Source: Paramecium sonneborni
Lineage: Eukaryota; Ciliophora; Oligohymenophorea; Peniculida; Parameciidae
Length of the DNA stretch: 64,000 nt
NCBI GenBank assembly: GCA_905182985.1
Contig: CAJJDN010000044.1
Location: 304,765-368,764 of the forward strand
Direction of reading: 5' to 3'
Shown: positions 24,480-36,900 of the stretch, in pieces
Position numbering within the stretch: position 1 is the first letter of the stretch
Layout of the letters: the number at the start of each line of letters is the position of its first letter
Translations under genes and position numbers: made by a program
The notes under the pieces: model-generated
What the model saw: only the letters and a program-made list of their open reading frames with translations
Told to the model about the DNA's origin: nothing
Database searches by the model: none

Positions 24480-26424
24480 TCAAAAAAATTCATAAATTCC
24501 ACTATTTCTTAATGTTTATTCTGGATCATTTGGTAGGAAATCCTTAAACTTTAGAATATTTTATAATTCTTTAATTTCTGATTCATCTAATTATTAGCCT
24601 TATTTAATCTAAAGTAAATAAATAAATTAATAAATTACTTGTATTAAGACTTTAGAAAGTTTAGCTTAAGTTGATTATGCAAAATTTGCTAATTTATTAT
24701 AATTAGATGCAAGATTTTCATGAATTAGAATAACTTCTTTCATTTTTGTTTAGAGCTCACTTTATTTTTATTATTTTTATTATTATTATTATTATTATTA
24801 TGGAATAGGTTAAACAGAAGATTTTTAGGGTATTTCTTCATCTTTTTGTTATGAAGGTGAAAATGTAGCAAGTTATCTTTATTAAGGTTATTATTATTAT
24901 TATTATAAAAGTCTTTAAGATTATAATTCATAGCAATAAATTAATAGATCATAAGGTCTTACACTAAAAATATAAATAAAAGAGATTTTACTTATTCTTA
25001 AGTATTTTATCTTTAGATTTTTCATCAACTTCTTCTCTAATTCTATTTCCAATAAGACTGATAGCAGAATTATCCATTTATTTAGAAACAACTGAAACCC
25101 ATTATTCTAAAAATAATTATAAAGTATACCAAAAGTAAGTGGTTTAATTTTAGTTTCTCTTTCATTGATAAAATTGGAATAAATATATTTTCTTAACTTG
25201 AGGTAAAATGAAAATTATTCAGAACTAGCTTTAATAAGTTAAGCAGGATTTAACATGATTGTAAAATAGCAAATCTCTTAATTTCCTTTAAGTAAAAACT
25301 AAAATGAATTCACAAATGCAGTCATAAATTTTTTAACATTTTTTTGTTAGAATTCCTTAAATTAAATAATTGTGATACTGCATATTTAGAGAGAGCAATA
25401 ATAAAACTATCTTCACTATATTAACCTTTGACTTGAATCATTAATTGAAGAGTTGCTAAAACATATTCAATAAGAGTTGGAGCAATTAATTTATATTTTT
25501 CCTAATTAAGAATTCAATGAAAGACTCTTACATCAAATTCAACTGATAGTTATAATGTTTCTATTGTTTATTTCCAATAGTCAATTGTTTCAGTTTTATA
25601 ATCAAAAATATTTTGAGACTTGTCACCTTTACTCATATTAACAAAAATAAATTTTCATTATTATTCATTATTTTTTTATGCATTTAATTCTTCCATCAAA
25701 GGTCCATTTTCATCAAAGAATTTAGCAAAGATTTCTACTTCTGCAATTAATTTCTCATTATCAAGCATCAATAAATCCTGAAATAAATAATATTATTACT
25801 TTCTCTTTCTATATTTATTCTGAACAAGCCTTAAAAATTTAAATAACTTCATTCATTTTACTAATTTATTATTATTCTATATCTGTAGCTTTTTTAACTC
25901 TATCTAATAATGTATCTACTTTTTGAGTTTTCTCATTTAATTTTTTTTGTTCTTCTTCTGCTAATTTAATTTCTGTTTTTAAACTCTTTTCTAAATTTTC
26001 TAATTCACTTTAAAGATTATCAACATCAAGTTCTGCATTTTCTTAATTAACATCATTCATAAACTTTTAAGCCTATTATACTACATATTCTAATAATAAT
26101 ACATCTATTTTCTAAAGCTGAAATTTATTATTCATATTTTTTCTTAGCTTGTAACATTCTATCTTAATAATGCTTAGTGATTTAAGATTCCTTATCTTTC
26201 AATTCTTATAATTCTTATTTTCTAAGCTTTATTTATTCAATCAAACTCTCTTCATCAGGTTATTATACCAATCTTGGTTAAAATAATATTGTTGTTCTGT
26301 TATGATTATCATCTTTTTCTTAGTGAATATTTTCATCACATTTGAAACAGATAGAAATATTGCATTCCTTACATCTTACTATTGCTATTAATTAAGCACA
26401 TGATTGACATTTTATATTATTCAT
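24480..26424 (-). CDS. B-box/zinc-finger coiled-coil protein with poly-Q
   Basis: Starts MNNIKCQSCAQLIAIVRCKE with a Cys/His cluster (CQSC, C, CNISICFKCDENIHQEKDDN) resembling a B-box-type zinc-binding domain. A long coiled coil follows (SLIEQIKLRKQELQELKDKE). The middle is helical and the last third carries two poly-Q tracts, encoded by TAA runs, around ATFSPSQQKDEEIPQKSS. The conserved-looking end is MKEVILIHENLASNYNKLAN and continues to GIYEFF. A 28 nt intron joins the coil to the Q region. Other introns may remain. RBCC/TRIM-like architecture without a RING; function unknown. Confidence 0.65.
24763..24906 (-). repeat. Two TAA-rich poly-Q tracts
   Basis: ATT-rich stretches at about 24763-24801 and 24890-24906, read on the minus strand as glutamine codons within the B-box gene. 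Confidence 0.8.
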
Positions 26425-26469
26425 ATAAATTTAATTATTATTGTATTCAAATTTAATAATAAAATAGTA

Positions 26470-26955
26470 ATGTAAGTCATTTAAGAAATGATTGAGGAAT
26501 TTAATACTTTAAGATAATAAGTATATGAAGCTGAATTAAGAATTTAATAATTCATAGATGATGAACAAATGTGTATCAAGTAATCAAAAATTTAAATTGA
26601 TGAACAATAAACTAAAATTCAGAAATAAAATGCTAAAATTCAAAATGATTAACTAAATAAAATTACTTTGGCTCTAACTAATTCATTGACTAGAGTTATA
26701 AAGGATCTTTATTATGATGAAGATAAAGATTTGACAATTATTAAATTATAAGAACATGGAATTATCATTGAATTAGAAATGAAGTAAAATGATTTGAAAA
26801 GAATCAAACTTTAATAAGTTGGCAGAAGGGATTATACATTATTAGATTAGGAACATTTAAATATTGAAGAAATGCTTTTGAAATTCTTAGAAAAACCTGA
26901 TTAACCATTTAGTTCCATTATTATTCCTTTTCTTTAGAATTTGAAATTAATTTGA
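26470..26955 (+). CDS. Small coiled-coil protein
   Basis: An intronless frame of 161 residues starting MQVIQEMIEEFNTLRQQVYE. The first ~70 residues are a strongly heptad-like coil rich in Q, E, K and I. The rest is helical with GRRDYTLLDQEHLNIEEM and ends PFLQNLKLI. It starts 45 bp from the divergent B-box gene and ends 13 bp before the ATG of VPS8, so the shared spacers are very short. No family recognised. Confidence 0.65.
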
Positions 26956-26968
26956 TTATAAAAATTTT

Positions 26969-29900
26969 ATGAATAATCCTTATTTATATTCTTCTAAAGA
27001 TAAGAAAGAAAAGTTATCTACAAATTTCGGTTCCAAGGAAGCAATAAGCAATATAGACTAAATACTCAAAGGAAATTTTATTGAAAATAAAATAATATAA
27101 AAAGAATAAAAAAAAGAACTTAACAATTAATAAATAAATGAAAAGAAATAATAAGATATCAAATAATTATTATATGATTTCTAAATAGGTGATAAAATTA
27201 TTGAGAAATCTTCAAACCAAAAATAAGTTTAAGAAATAAATGAAATTCCATATGTTTTAGACTTTATAGAAAAAAAAGAAAAACAACAATTTTAGCTACA
27301 AACATAAATGGATGAGACAGAGATGTTGAAGGCTTTTAAAAAAAAAATGCATACTTTAGAAGTATTTTAAGAAATAGAGATTTCTAATGAATAAGTGGAA
27401 TTTTATGAAAAAAATAAAGGAATGATTATTACTAGCATTACATGTTTTGAAAATATAGTAGCTTTTGGAACATCTAAAGCTATCATATATATTTAATGCA
27501 ATAATCAAATTATTCAATTAGAGCAAAATAAAAAAATTAATCTTTGTTCAATAATTTGTTTAAGTTATTTTGATAAAGGTAAAAAATTAATAGCAATCTC
27601 ACAGTAATAAATTCTATTATTTATAAAAAATTAATTTACTAAGGCTTTTTAGATAAATATTGAAGGAAAACCAGTTGCAATGACTATGTGTAATAAAGGG
27701 GAGAATTTTAAGTTTTAATTTTTGATGACTGATTCATTAGGGAATGTTTACCTAGTTGGGGTTAAATAAACCTTTCTAAATTATGAAATTTAATTTAAAT
27801 TATTGCTTAAAGAAAATAACATTTGCTATTAAATTGAATCACTAAATTTTAAAGATTAAGAGTATATATTTTTAACTTTCAAGGATTCAATATAGATAAT
27901 CAATTTAATACCTGAATATCAACTATTAATAAAATTAAATTATAAAGTTCCATAAGATAAATATATTCAAACAAAATGCTAAATTGAAAAAGAAATTCTT
28001 AAAATAGCAGTGAGTTATGAAAATACATTAGAAATTTTATCAATTTAATTTGATAAGAAAAAATAAAAAAAATAAAATTTAAATTTATTATGCTCATATA
28101 ACTTTAATAATGAAGATATTCAATATTTAATATGGCTAAGCAATGATATAATTTTTATTAAACATGAAAGAAAAAGGTATTCTTTAATTTCAATTTCTGA
28201 AATACTATAATAAAAAGTTGAATTAATCTAAAAATAATTAAGTCATGATATTTTAAGTTTGAAATTGGGAGATAAATTTTAGGTCTTTGTTAATTCAATA
28301 TGTAATAGTTAAAATTATTTGTTTTTTATTTCAACGGAATAAAAATAAAGAATCATTCATTATAAATTAAAAACTTGGGAAGATTTTATTTAATAATTTT
28401 AATTAAATGGATAATGGAAGGAATAATTTGGAATGGGATTGTATTTGTATTAAGGAAACTTAATAAAATTAGGTAATCTTCCAAGAATTGAAAGATAAGA
28501 GTATCTAAAACCATATTTACATATTTAAATATAAAAGTTTGTTGAAAATAGTGTAAAATCTTAAACTTCAAGTTCAGTCTATATTGCAATAGAATTTTTA
28601 ACTATGATTGAATCATATGAATTTCTATTTAATTAAATATATCTAATCTATAAAAATAATAGATTTGAAAAAGAATTTTATAAAAGTTTGGAATCATTTA
28701 TATAATAAGGAGTAATAAAATAGATTCCAACAGATTCATTGAAGGATTTGTTGCAGTATTTATGTTAAGAGCATAAAATCAGTTTATTAAAATTGTTCAT
28801 AGCAAATTTAGATAAAAGATATATAAATTCAAGTCTCATAAAGGAATATTTTATTAGATGTAATTTATAGACCTTATCAATTTATATTCCTTCAAAAGAA
28901 ATAGATAATTATAAATCACCTTTAAAGACTATATTTGAAATTTATGAATAAATTTTAAATAAAAATTAACAAGATTTACAATACTATTTTAAATCAATAG
29001 AAATTGATATTTAAAATTTAAGTAATAAATAAATAGATGAGGAAATTTAAAATTTAGGGTATAAATGTATTTGGTTTTTGAGTTTATTATTTAAAGGAGA
29101 ATAATTCTCTTAAGAGAGGATTCCAGAAGATTATTGGTCTTAAATAGTAGGTGATATTCTATAATGGATATTATAAAATTAAATATTAGAAAAATTCTTA
29201 TAAATTGATGTTGGAATATTTTTAAATGAATTTTTGCTTATTTTTAAAGATGATAAGAAATACAGATAATTATAAAAATATGAAAATGTATTGAGAGAAG
29301 ATTTAGAAGAAGAACTTACATTTAGTGAGATTATTTTGCAAAAGGTAGAAATGACAATAAAAAAATTAAATATGGTTAATCAATTTAATTCTTTTATTTT
29401 AGAGATAATGAAATTAGGTTATAAAATAACATATGAACATTTTCTTTAAGTAATGATTCACAATTTAAGAAATCCTTATGAAAATTTATAATATTTTGTT
29501 AAACAAAGTAACTTTAAGTATTAAAAGAGGGATTATTAATTTATTCATGATTTTACTAAATAGGATAAAGTAAAAAGAGATAATTTTTTAATATAATACA
29601 TAACATTTTTTAGAAAAAGATTATTGAATGATGATGCTACTTTGTAAGAAATTTTAACTGAAGCTTCTTAATCTAAACTTTCATGTTCAAGAATTTAATC
29701 AGAAATCTATTGTTTAAAAGGGGAATGGTTTAAATGTCTTGATACAATGTTATCATCAACAATAAAAGAAGATAAAGTATAAAATATAATAATATTATTA
29801 TAGGATTATATATTTAATTATATTGATAGGATTCTTAATTCAAATGAATTCGTTAATTAGATCTAGGAAATTCTTGAATATCTTTTAGCAATAATCCAAA

Positions 29901-31133
29901 AATTAGTAAGTATTATTTAAATAATTTGAATAGGCAGATATAAGTGTAGAGAAATTAAAGATACTTTTGCATCATTTTTCTGGTGATTTATACAAATAAG
30001 CAATAGAAAAATTGGATAGTCATCCAAATTTTAAATTACATTTGTTATATGAAATAATAAAAGAGTAGAGAAGCAAAAATTAAATTATTGACAATTCAAT
30101 AATGATTTCTTATTTTCGATTACTTTGTAAACATTATCCCGATGATGTTTATGAAGAATTATAATATGGAGATTTTCCATAAGAAGAATGTATGAAAATT
30201 TGTAAAGAGTTTAATATAATGAAAGGAATGGCATTTTTAAAAGAAAGAAGTGGATTTTTAAAAGAGGCTTTAGAAATATATTTTGATGTATTATATCAAA
30301 TAATAATAGGTAATTAGTAAAGATTTTGATTTGATAGAAATCAAGGAATCTTAAATTCATTTAGATGAAGAAATATAAATTCTAATAATTCCTTGTTTAA
30401 AAATTTGTAGAGAAAATTATTCAAATTAATATGATAATTTTGAATTATGGTTAATTTTTATTTAAAGGATGTAAAAATTACGTTTAGAATTCTTTTAATA
30501 GACTCCGAAATATAAATCCATTAACAAAGTATTTATGGAAATCATAGTTGAAATTTTAGATAGAGTTCATCCAAATTTGATTATTAACAATTTGGGAAAA
30601 CTATTGAAGAATTTTACTCAAATAAAAGAACTTAAAATTATAACATAAGAATTACAAAAATTATGCTTTTTTTAATTAATTACTTTTGAATAATATATAG
30701 GAAATATAATATATAGAAATTTTGGAAAATTAGAAGAGTTATATAATAAAGGGATGAGAGGGACATATTTAATAGCAAGATGTCTAATTTGTTAATAAGA
30801 AAATGATTAATATATGTATGGCTTTTTAGAATGCAATCATATTTTTCATAAGTAATGTTTGAAGATGATTAAACATGTAAAAGTTTGTAAAATTTGTTTG
30901 GATTAAGGGAATCATTGTGATAAATGTACATTATTTATAGATTAATTTAATTAGTAAAAGTATAATTAGAAATATTAGTTGAGAATAACTATGAATAATA
31001 AGATGATGTAGAATTGAAATAAGCAACAGTAGAAGAATAATAGATATTATCGAAGTAAGAAAAAAGAATGATGTAAATAAACAAATGGAAAATGCGTGAT
31101 ATTGAAAATGAATTTAATAAAGTGTTATACTGA
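26969..31133 (+). CDS. VPS8-like CORVET subunit with C-terminal RING
   Basis: Predicted 1,359 residues with three introns near the 3' end (28, 28 and 29 nt), exactly in frame. After a charged N-terminus, a beta-propeller-like region starts at GMIITSITCFENIVAFGTS. A long alpha-solenoid follows, and the C-terminal finger reads ARCLICQQENDQYMYGFLEC, then NHIFHKQC and CKIC, then a short charged tail ending NEFNKVLY. This order and size match VPS8, the CORVET subunit that tethers early endosomes through Rab5. The last intron removes a CDKC-like stretch just after the RING; without it the protein would end at the TGA at 31015. VPS41 or VPS18 are less likely alternatives. Confidence 0.75.
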
Positions 31134-31159
31134 GTATATATTAATTATTTAAAATTAAA

Positions 31160-32577
31160 ATGCATACATAGCCAGATCAAGAACGTCTTAATACCTAAGC
31201 AAATTAAGCATAAGAACCTATATAAAACAAGGCTCCTTTTTTGGATTTAGAGTCTTCTGGTGATTCTTTGGAAGATGGAAGAGTGACTAATCTATATTTT
31301 CAACTGTATTTATTATGATGTCTAAGAATTTTAGATATAGAATGATGGACTTGAGTTTTTTTGTATTTAATTTAATTGGGACTGGATTGACAGTAATTAC
31401 ATTAGAATTAATCCATTATGATGAATTACCAGAAGCACGAAGAGTGATTTTGTGGGTGATCTTCATATCAAATTTAATTTTAATGGGATTAGCTGTAGTT
31501 CGTAATTAAGTTAAACTGAAATGGAGAGAAAGTAAAGGAGATGTGTTTAGTGGATTTACAAAAGAGCATGTAGAATTGTTAATGGAAATAATAATTATTG
31601 CTGCATCTCCTTTACCTTTCTTAGATGATATTAATTTTTATTTTTCAAATGATTTTGTCGATGGTGATGTAAGATATTAATAATTATAAACAGGTTTATT
31701 ATTATGCAAATGAACTCTTATGTTTAACTTTAGCATTTCGAATAATTTTTTTCATTCGCACTACATTATTGAATTCATACTGGCATTCCAATAGAACTGA
31801 TCGTGTATGTAGTTTATATGCCAGTTAAGCTGATTATATGTTTACCATTAAATCATTAATGAGGTAATTATAAATACATTAATAGAAATTAGCCATTCAC
31901 TGTTAATTATAGTGCTATGATTTTACTTATTTTTGTTTTTGGATATTGTTTAAGAATATGTGAAAGTCCTCTCAATAGAATTGATTCGAGTAGTAATGAT
32001 TTTAGTAGTTATGCTAATTCTATGTGGTGTGTAATAGTTACAAGCACTACTGTATTTTACATTTTCTATTTTAGTTAGGATATGGTGATTATTACACTAG
32101 AACATTATTAGGACGTATAGTAATGAGTGTAGTTTGTATTTTGGGTAATTTTGTTGTCTCATCTATGATTGTAATCATTACTAATGAATCATATTTAACA
32201 ACTTTAGAAAATAAAGTTGTGATTTTGATAGATCGTTTAAGTTTAAAAAAATAAATGTAATAAGAAGCAGCTATGATTATTACCATTTTTGGACGTCTGT
32301 ATTATGCAAAAAAGTATTCTATTATTATTCATTATTCAGACATCTTGATCTAAATGAAGAAGAATTTATAAATATGAGCAAAAAAATGAAAAAATATGCA
32401 ATTTAATTAAAATTAACAACTCGTAAATATGTTGCAGCCAAAGCTTTAGGAAGTTAATTAGAAGAAATCAATAGTGGATTTAATTCTCTTAAAGAAAATC
32501 TTAAATAAACATTCTAGTTGTAGGAAGAATTAATTAAAGCTAATGAAAATCTTATTTATAAGATAGATAATAAATGA
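31160..32577 (+). CDS. SK-type calcium-activated potassium channel
   Basis: Predicted 430 residues after removing introns of 29, 25, 22, 23 and 26 nt, exactly in frame. Six hydrophobic segments can be followed (S1 at MMDLSFFVFNLIGTGLTV), with few charges in S4. The selectivity filter TTLGYGDYYTRT spans an intron that separates TT from LGYGD. S6 (VCILGNFVVSSMIVII) leads into a helical calmodulin-binding-like region (KKMKKYAIQLKLTTRKYVAA, then KALGSQLEEINSG) and a coiled-coil tail. This matches small-conductance K+ channels gated by calmodulin. It starts 26 bp after the VPS8 stop. Confidence 0.85.
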
Positions 32578-32603
32578 ATATATATACTTTTTATTATTTA
32601 TTT

Positions 32604-33967
32604 ATGAAAAAATTTTTTTAGAAATTATTATGTCAAGATAACATCCAAGATCAAAACCCAACTAATTACTAAAATTAACACATATCAGATACTAATGGAA
32701 GTTAAGTTATTATTCAAAATCATTATTCATAACCTTCTAATCTTCAAAGAAATTCAAGTTTATAAATGTTGCTTACTTAAATTTCTAATGAAAATTTTGA
32801 ATTTCAAACTAATTTCTCTCAAAAACATTTATTTTTTTATAAGCAAACTCAAAAATAATTTACTTTTCCAGAAGATGACTATAAAACTAATCACAAAAAT
32901 ATTTTTGACTTATACTATTAGAAAGCAATAACTTATGATATAACTTATAGATATATAGCACCTCATTAATTAGGTAAATACATATCAAAAAGATGTATTG
33001 ATACTGATTATGTACTAGAAATTAATTCATAATTCAATCAACATTCAATATAAGTAGATTGTTTTAGAATATTTTTAGTTTGCCAATGCTGGAATCTTTG
33101 TGACTTCTATTGAAGCAAACTAGAAAAATGCTATTTCTGGTTTCAAGAATATTATCTAATATGATTTGTAGAATAAAATTGATCTATTTTATGGGGAATT
33201 CTAATCAATGGGAGGAAAATTTGATTTATATGATGGCATCTTTATTAATTTATGTAGCTATGAGAAAAGTAAATAAAATGATTTTATTAAAACTTCAATC
33301 TAGAAGTGTTTTATACTTAATCCTAATATCATTATTTTAACAAATCAAAAAAAATTGAATTTTCTCTAGAATGCAATAGAAGATTTTGTTTATTTTGAAA
33401 AACAAAAAATTATTATTAATGATATACATACATTTACAATTTATTATTTCGGAAAATATTGTAAAATTTAATAATAAGAATTAATTGAAGCTATTAAAAA
33501 CATATTTATAGTTAATACTTAATAATAATTTGATATAAGTGCATCTATAAGAAATCTATTAGTAGAATTATTTGAAACAATTCAATTTTCAAAAATCCTT
33601 TCAGTACTTTTAATGACATTTAATTAAATTAGTGACAAATCAGAAATCTTAAATGTCTTTTTAAAAGAACTTGAAAAATAAAAAATTTTATCTTAAGAGA
33701 GAATAAAGCAAGTATTTGTAATAAAACTAAGTAGATTTACATTCAAGGGGCGACATCTCCAAGTACTGTGAAATTTCAGAATCATCCAAGTTCAGTGAAT
33801 AGAATAATAAAAGGTATATAAATAATAAAAATATATGTTTAGAAGCTTCAGAATCATCATCATAAAGTTATGCCTCTTTTAATATATTGTTGTCGTATTA
33901 GTTAAGAAACTCTGGATACAGTTCATACGAATAATAGGTTTAATCAGCAAAATTTAAGGATGAATGA
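32604..33967 (+). CDS. Hypothetical protein, 431 residues
   Basis: Three introns (19, 20 and 29 nt) give 431 residues exactly in frame. Starts MKKFFQKLLCQDNIQDQNPT. The first ~130 residues are Q/N/S-rich; the middle looks globular (EYFQFANAGIFVTSIEANQK, GGKFDLYDGIFINLCSYEKS), and the C-terminus is helical then serine-rich, ending SAKFKDE. It starts 26 bp after the potassium channel and ends 21 bp before the stop of the convergent giant gene. No family recognised. Confidence 0.65.
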
Positions 33968-33988
33968 TATACTAATATAAATTTAATA

Positions 33989-36900
33989 TCATGGTTTTTT
34001 GAAAGCTCCTGATAATTACACTGATCCCATTCTTTTAAATTAAGATGCTATTTTATTCTTTTAAATTTATGCCAATTGTTCTTAAGATATTTATTTCTAA
34101 ATGGATGCTTAAGATTGATTTTGACTTATTGTTGCCTAATAGTGTAAAATAGATAGTTACATATGATTAAGACAGGGGAGTTTAACTATGTTTATTGCTT
34201 TATGAATTGGATTTATCTTGTGTTTCTTTAATTTTGGTGGTTTATTTTTTGGGATTAGGTTTAGGCTATTACAATCCAAATGGAACTGAAATATTTTAGA
34301 CTGATCCACGACTAAATATAATGTGATAAATAATTACGCAAGTTAATTAGTTGGTTTTAAACTTTAAGAACTTTAAAAAGTATTTGGTTTGATAACAGTA
34401 GAGGCCCTTCCAGCAGATCTTTGAAAAGGATTTTAAACTTTCATAGTATTATGAACAACACTTTTACGTTGAAAGGGTTAAGCATTTTCATGTTAAGAGC
34501 TGCTTCCAAACATTTTAGTTTCTGGAGAGCCTTTAGGTTTGATTTTAAGAATTCTTTTTTTTTCTGGAGGTGTAAGATTTAATTCAACTGGTTCTGCAGC
34601 TTATCCTTCATTTCCACCTGGTTATATTTCCATTGCAATAATTTTATTCTCATCTAACATTTCATTATATTTAATAACATCATCTTCATCAAATTCAATA
34701 ACATTTTTCTGCATATGTTCAATCAACATATCGAAAGATTGACGATAGAATAAATTGGCTAGACAATTTGTTAAATTAGTTGAGTTCCTTTGATAGATTT
34801 ACCTCTTTTTTTATCTGTATGCTAAGTAAATCAATTAAAGTTGGTTCATTGCTTGAGATAATGAGGTTTTTATAAATCTATTCAAAACTTTAGATAAAAG
34901 TTTTGCTCTGTTAGGAATAGCACATTCACTATATGGAGTAGAAGGACTCTTATTATTCTTATCAGAGTTAATCCTTCCTCTTAATTATTCATCATTTAAA
35001 ATATTCTAATATATTTTTGATCTATCATTCTTATTTCCTCTTTCTAATTATTTAATAAACATTTTATCAGTTTCTGAAATATCAGAATTGGTAGTTTTAT
35101 TAACTATTGCAGGTTCATCTTATCCATTTTCTGTTACTCCAATTTTAATAATATCATTATTACCACGTTATTCAATTAATTAAATTTAAGAGAGTCTTTA
35201 AGTAGGTCTCCTTACAAAATTTTATTCTTGATATTTTGGTATTTTCATAGTAATACCTCCTTTAATTTATTTGATGTAAGTACCATCCTTATTTTTAATA
35301 AAATCATTATTTTTGTAATATGCCAAAGATCTGTTATTAATAATTTATCTTCTGACTAAATGTAATCCATTTTCTTATAATTCATCCATTTCTCCTATTT
35401 AAACTTACTCATTTTTATATGGTTTTAGTATGAACATTTAAATGTGTTTTTCTTTATTATTAAATTCTTCCTCAATCATTTAAAGTGTTTCATTTTTTGC
35501 AATCACTCTTTAAAATACATGATTACCTATTTCAATCCAACCTTATTTAGTTAATTCTAATTAAAATGAAACTTCTTATCTTGCAAGATATTTAACATCT
35601 TAAATTAATTCATCTAAATCTTCTCCAAATGTATTTTCATTCGTATATCTACGTTATAATCTTCTTTCATATTTATTAGTATGCTGATTTTTTATTAAAA
35701 TTTCTTCTTCTACATATTTTCCATTAACACTTAACTTTTAATCTAAAATTCTTATTTAATTTTGTTCATCTATAGATCTATATTGTGAATCTCTATGTTC
35801 TTAACTATCTTCATCAATTTAATACATAGATCTTTTATTCTAATTCCATTATCGAATTCCTTGAGGAATTTCAGAATCACTCAATCTTCTCCATCCTTAT
35901 TATTATGTCTTTTAATATTCATTAATAACAATTCTTGATCTAATGATAAATCCATTTGGTTATTTCTCATTTAAATTCTTACTGATAATCACTTCTGTTA
36001 TATTGACCAATTTTTAAATTGCATAAAATTCATTATCTTTTCCACTACCAATAATCTCTGTAATTTCTTCTACATCTTGATATGGATTATAATCAGGATC
36101 TAAATTAGTAACAATTTTCCTTGCAATAATTTGATTTCCAGTATCATCTCTCTCCCTCAAATTCTCTCCAATCTTTAAATGTTGATTGCTCTAATATGGA
36201 AATTTTAGTTCATGGATTTCTTGCTCTTAAGTATTTGGATTTGTTAAAATATGATCTTCTTCAAGATAATATAATGATGTTGGATCATCAGGTATCAATT
36301 TATTTGATAATATTGGATTTATTACATTATTAATCTTTTTCTCTAATTATCCATTTGTTCTACTCCAACCATCATTGAATAATTATCCTTATGATTAATT
36401 ATTTTTTATTATTTTTCTAGATAATAATAATCCATCGCTTGGATTTATTGGTTCTTCTCCTTCTACATATGGACGACGTCTTAAAACTATTTCTTATTTC
36501 CCTGTTTCCTCATTTTTTATTAATATTTGTTCTTCAACCATTTATAAAGATTCTTATGCATTCAAAAGTAATTCTAGATTTCCTTAATTTTATTTCCATC
36601 CATCTTTCTTCTATTATTCTGAAGATAATAAATTCTCAACAACTCTTCTAGAAATAACAATATTTCCTCTTTCATCTGTCTCTTATAAATCATTTCCTAA
36701 TTATGCTTATGCTGAAAATACTCTTCTTATTAGTTTTCTTTCCATCATTCCAGTCTCTTCATTATATTAAAGAACTTCCTCTTCAATGAATTTTATTGGT
36801 TCCTATTAAGCAACAACAATCTCAAAATGACCATCCTCATTTTATTTCCAATCTTCACTTGAACAAAGATTAGAAACAATTTTTCTTGATACCACTTTCT

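Noticed and set aside
31003..31017. Upstream TGA as the end of the VPS8-like protein
   Set aside because: The downstream frame is strongly coding-like, and a 29 nt intron just after the RING joins it with an exact coding length.
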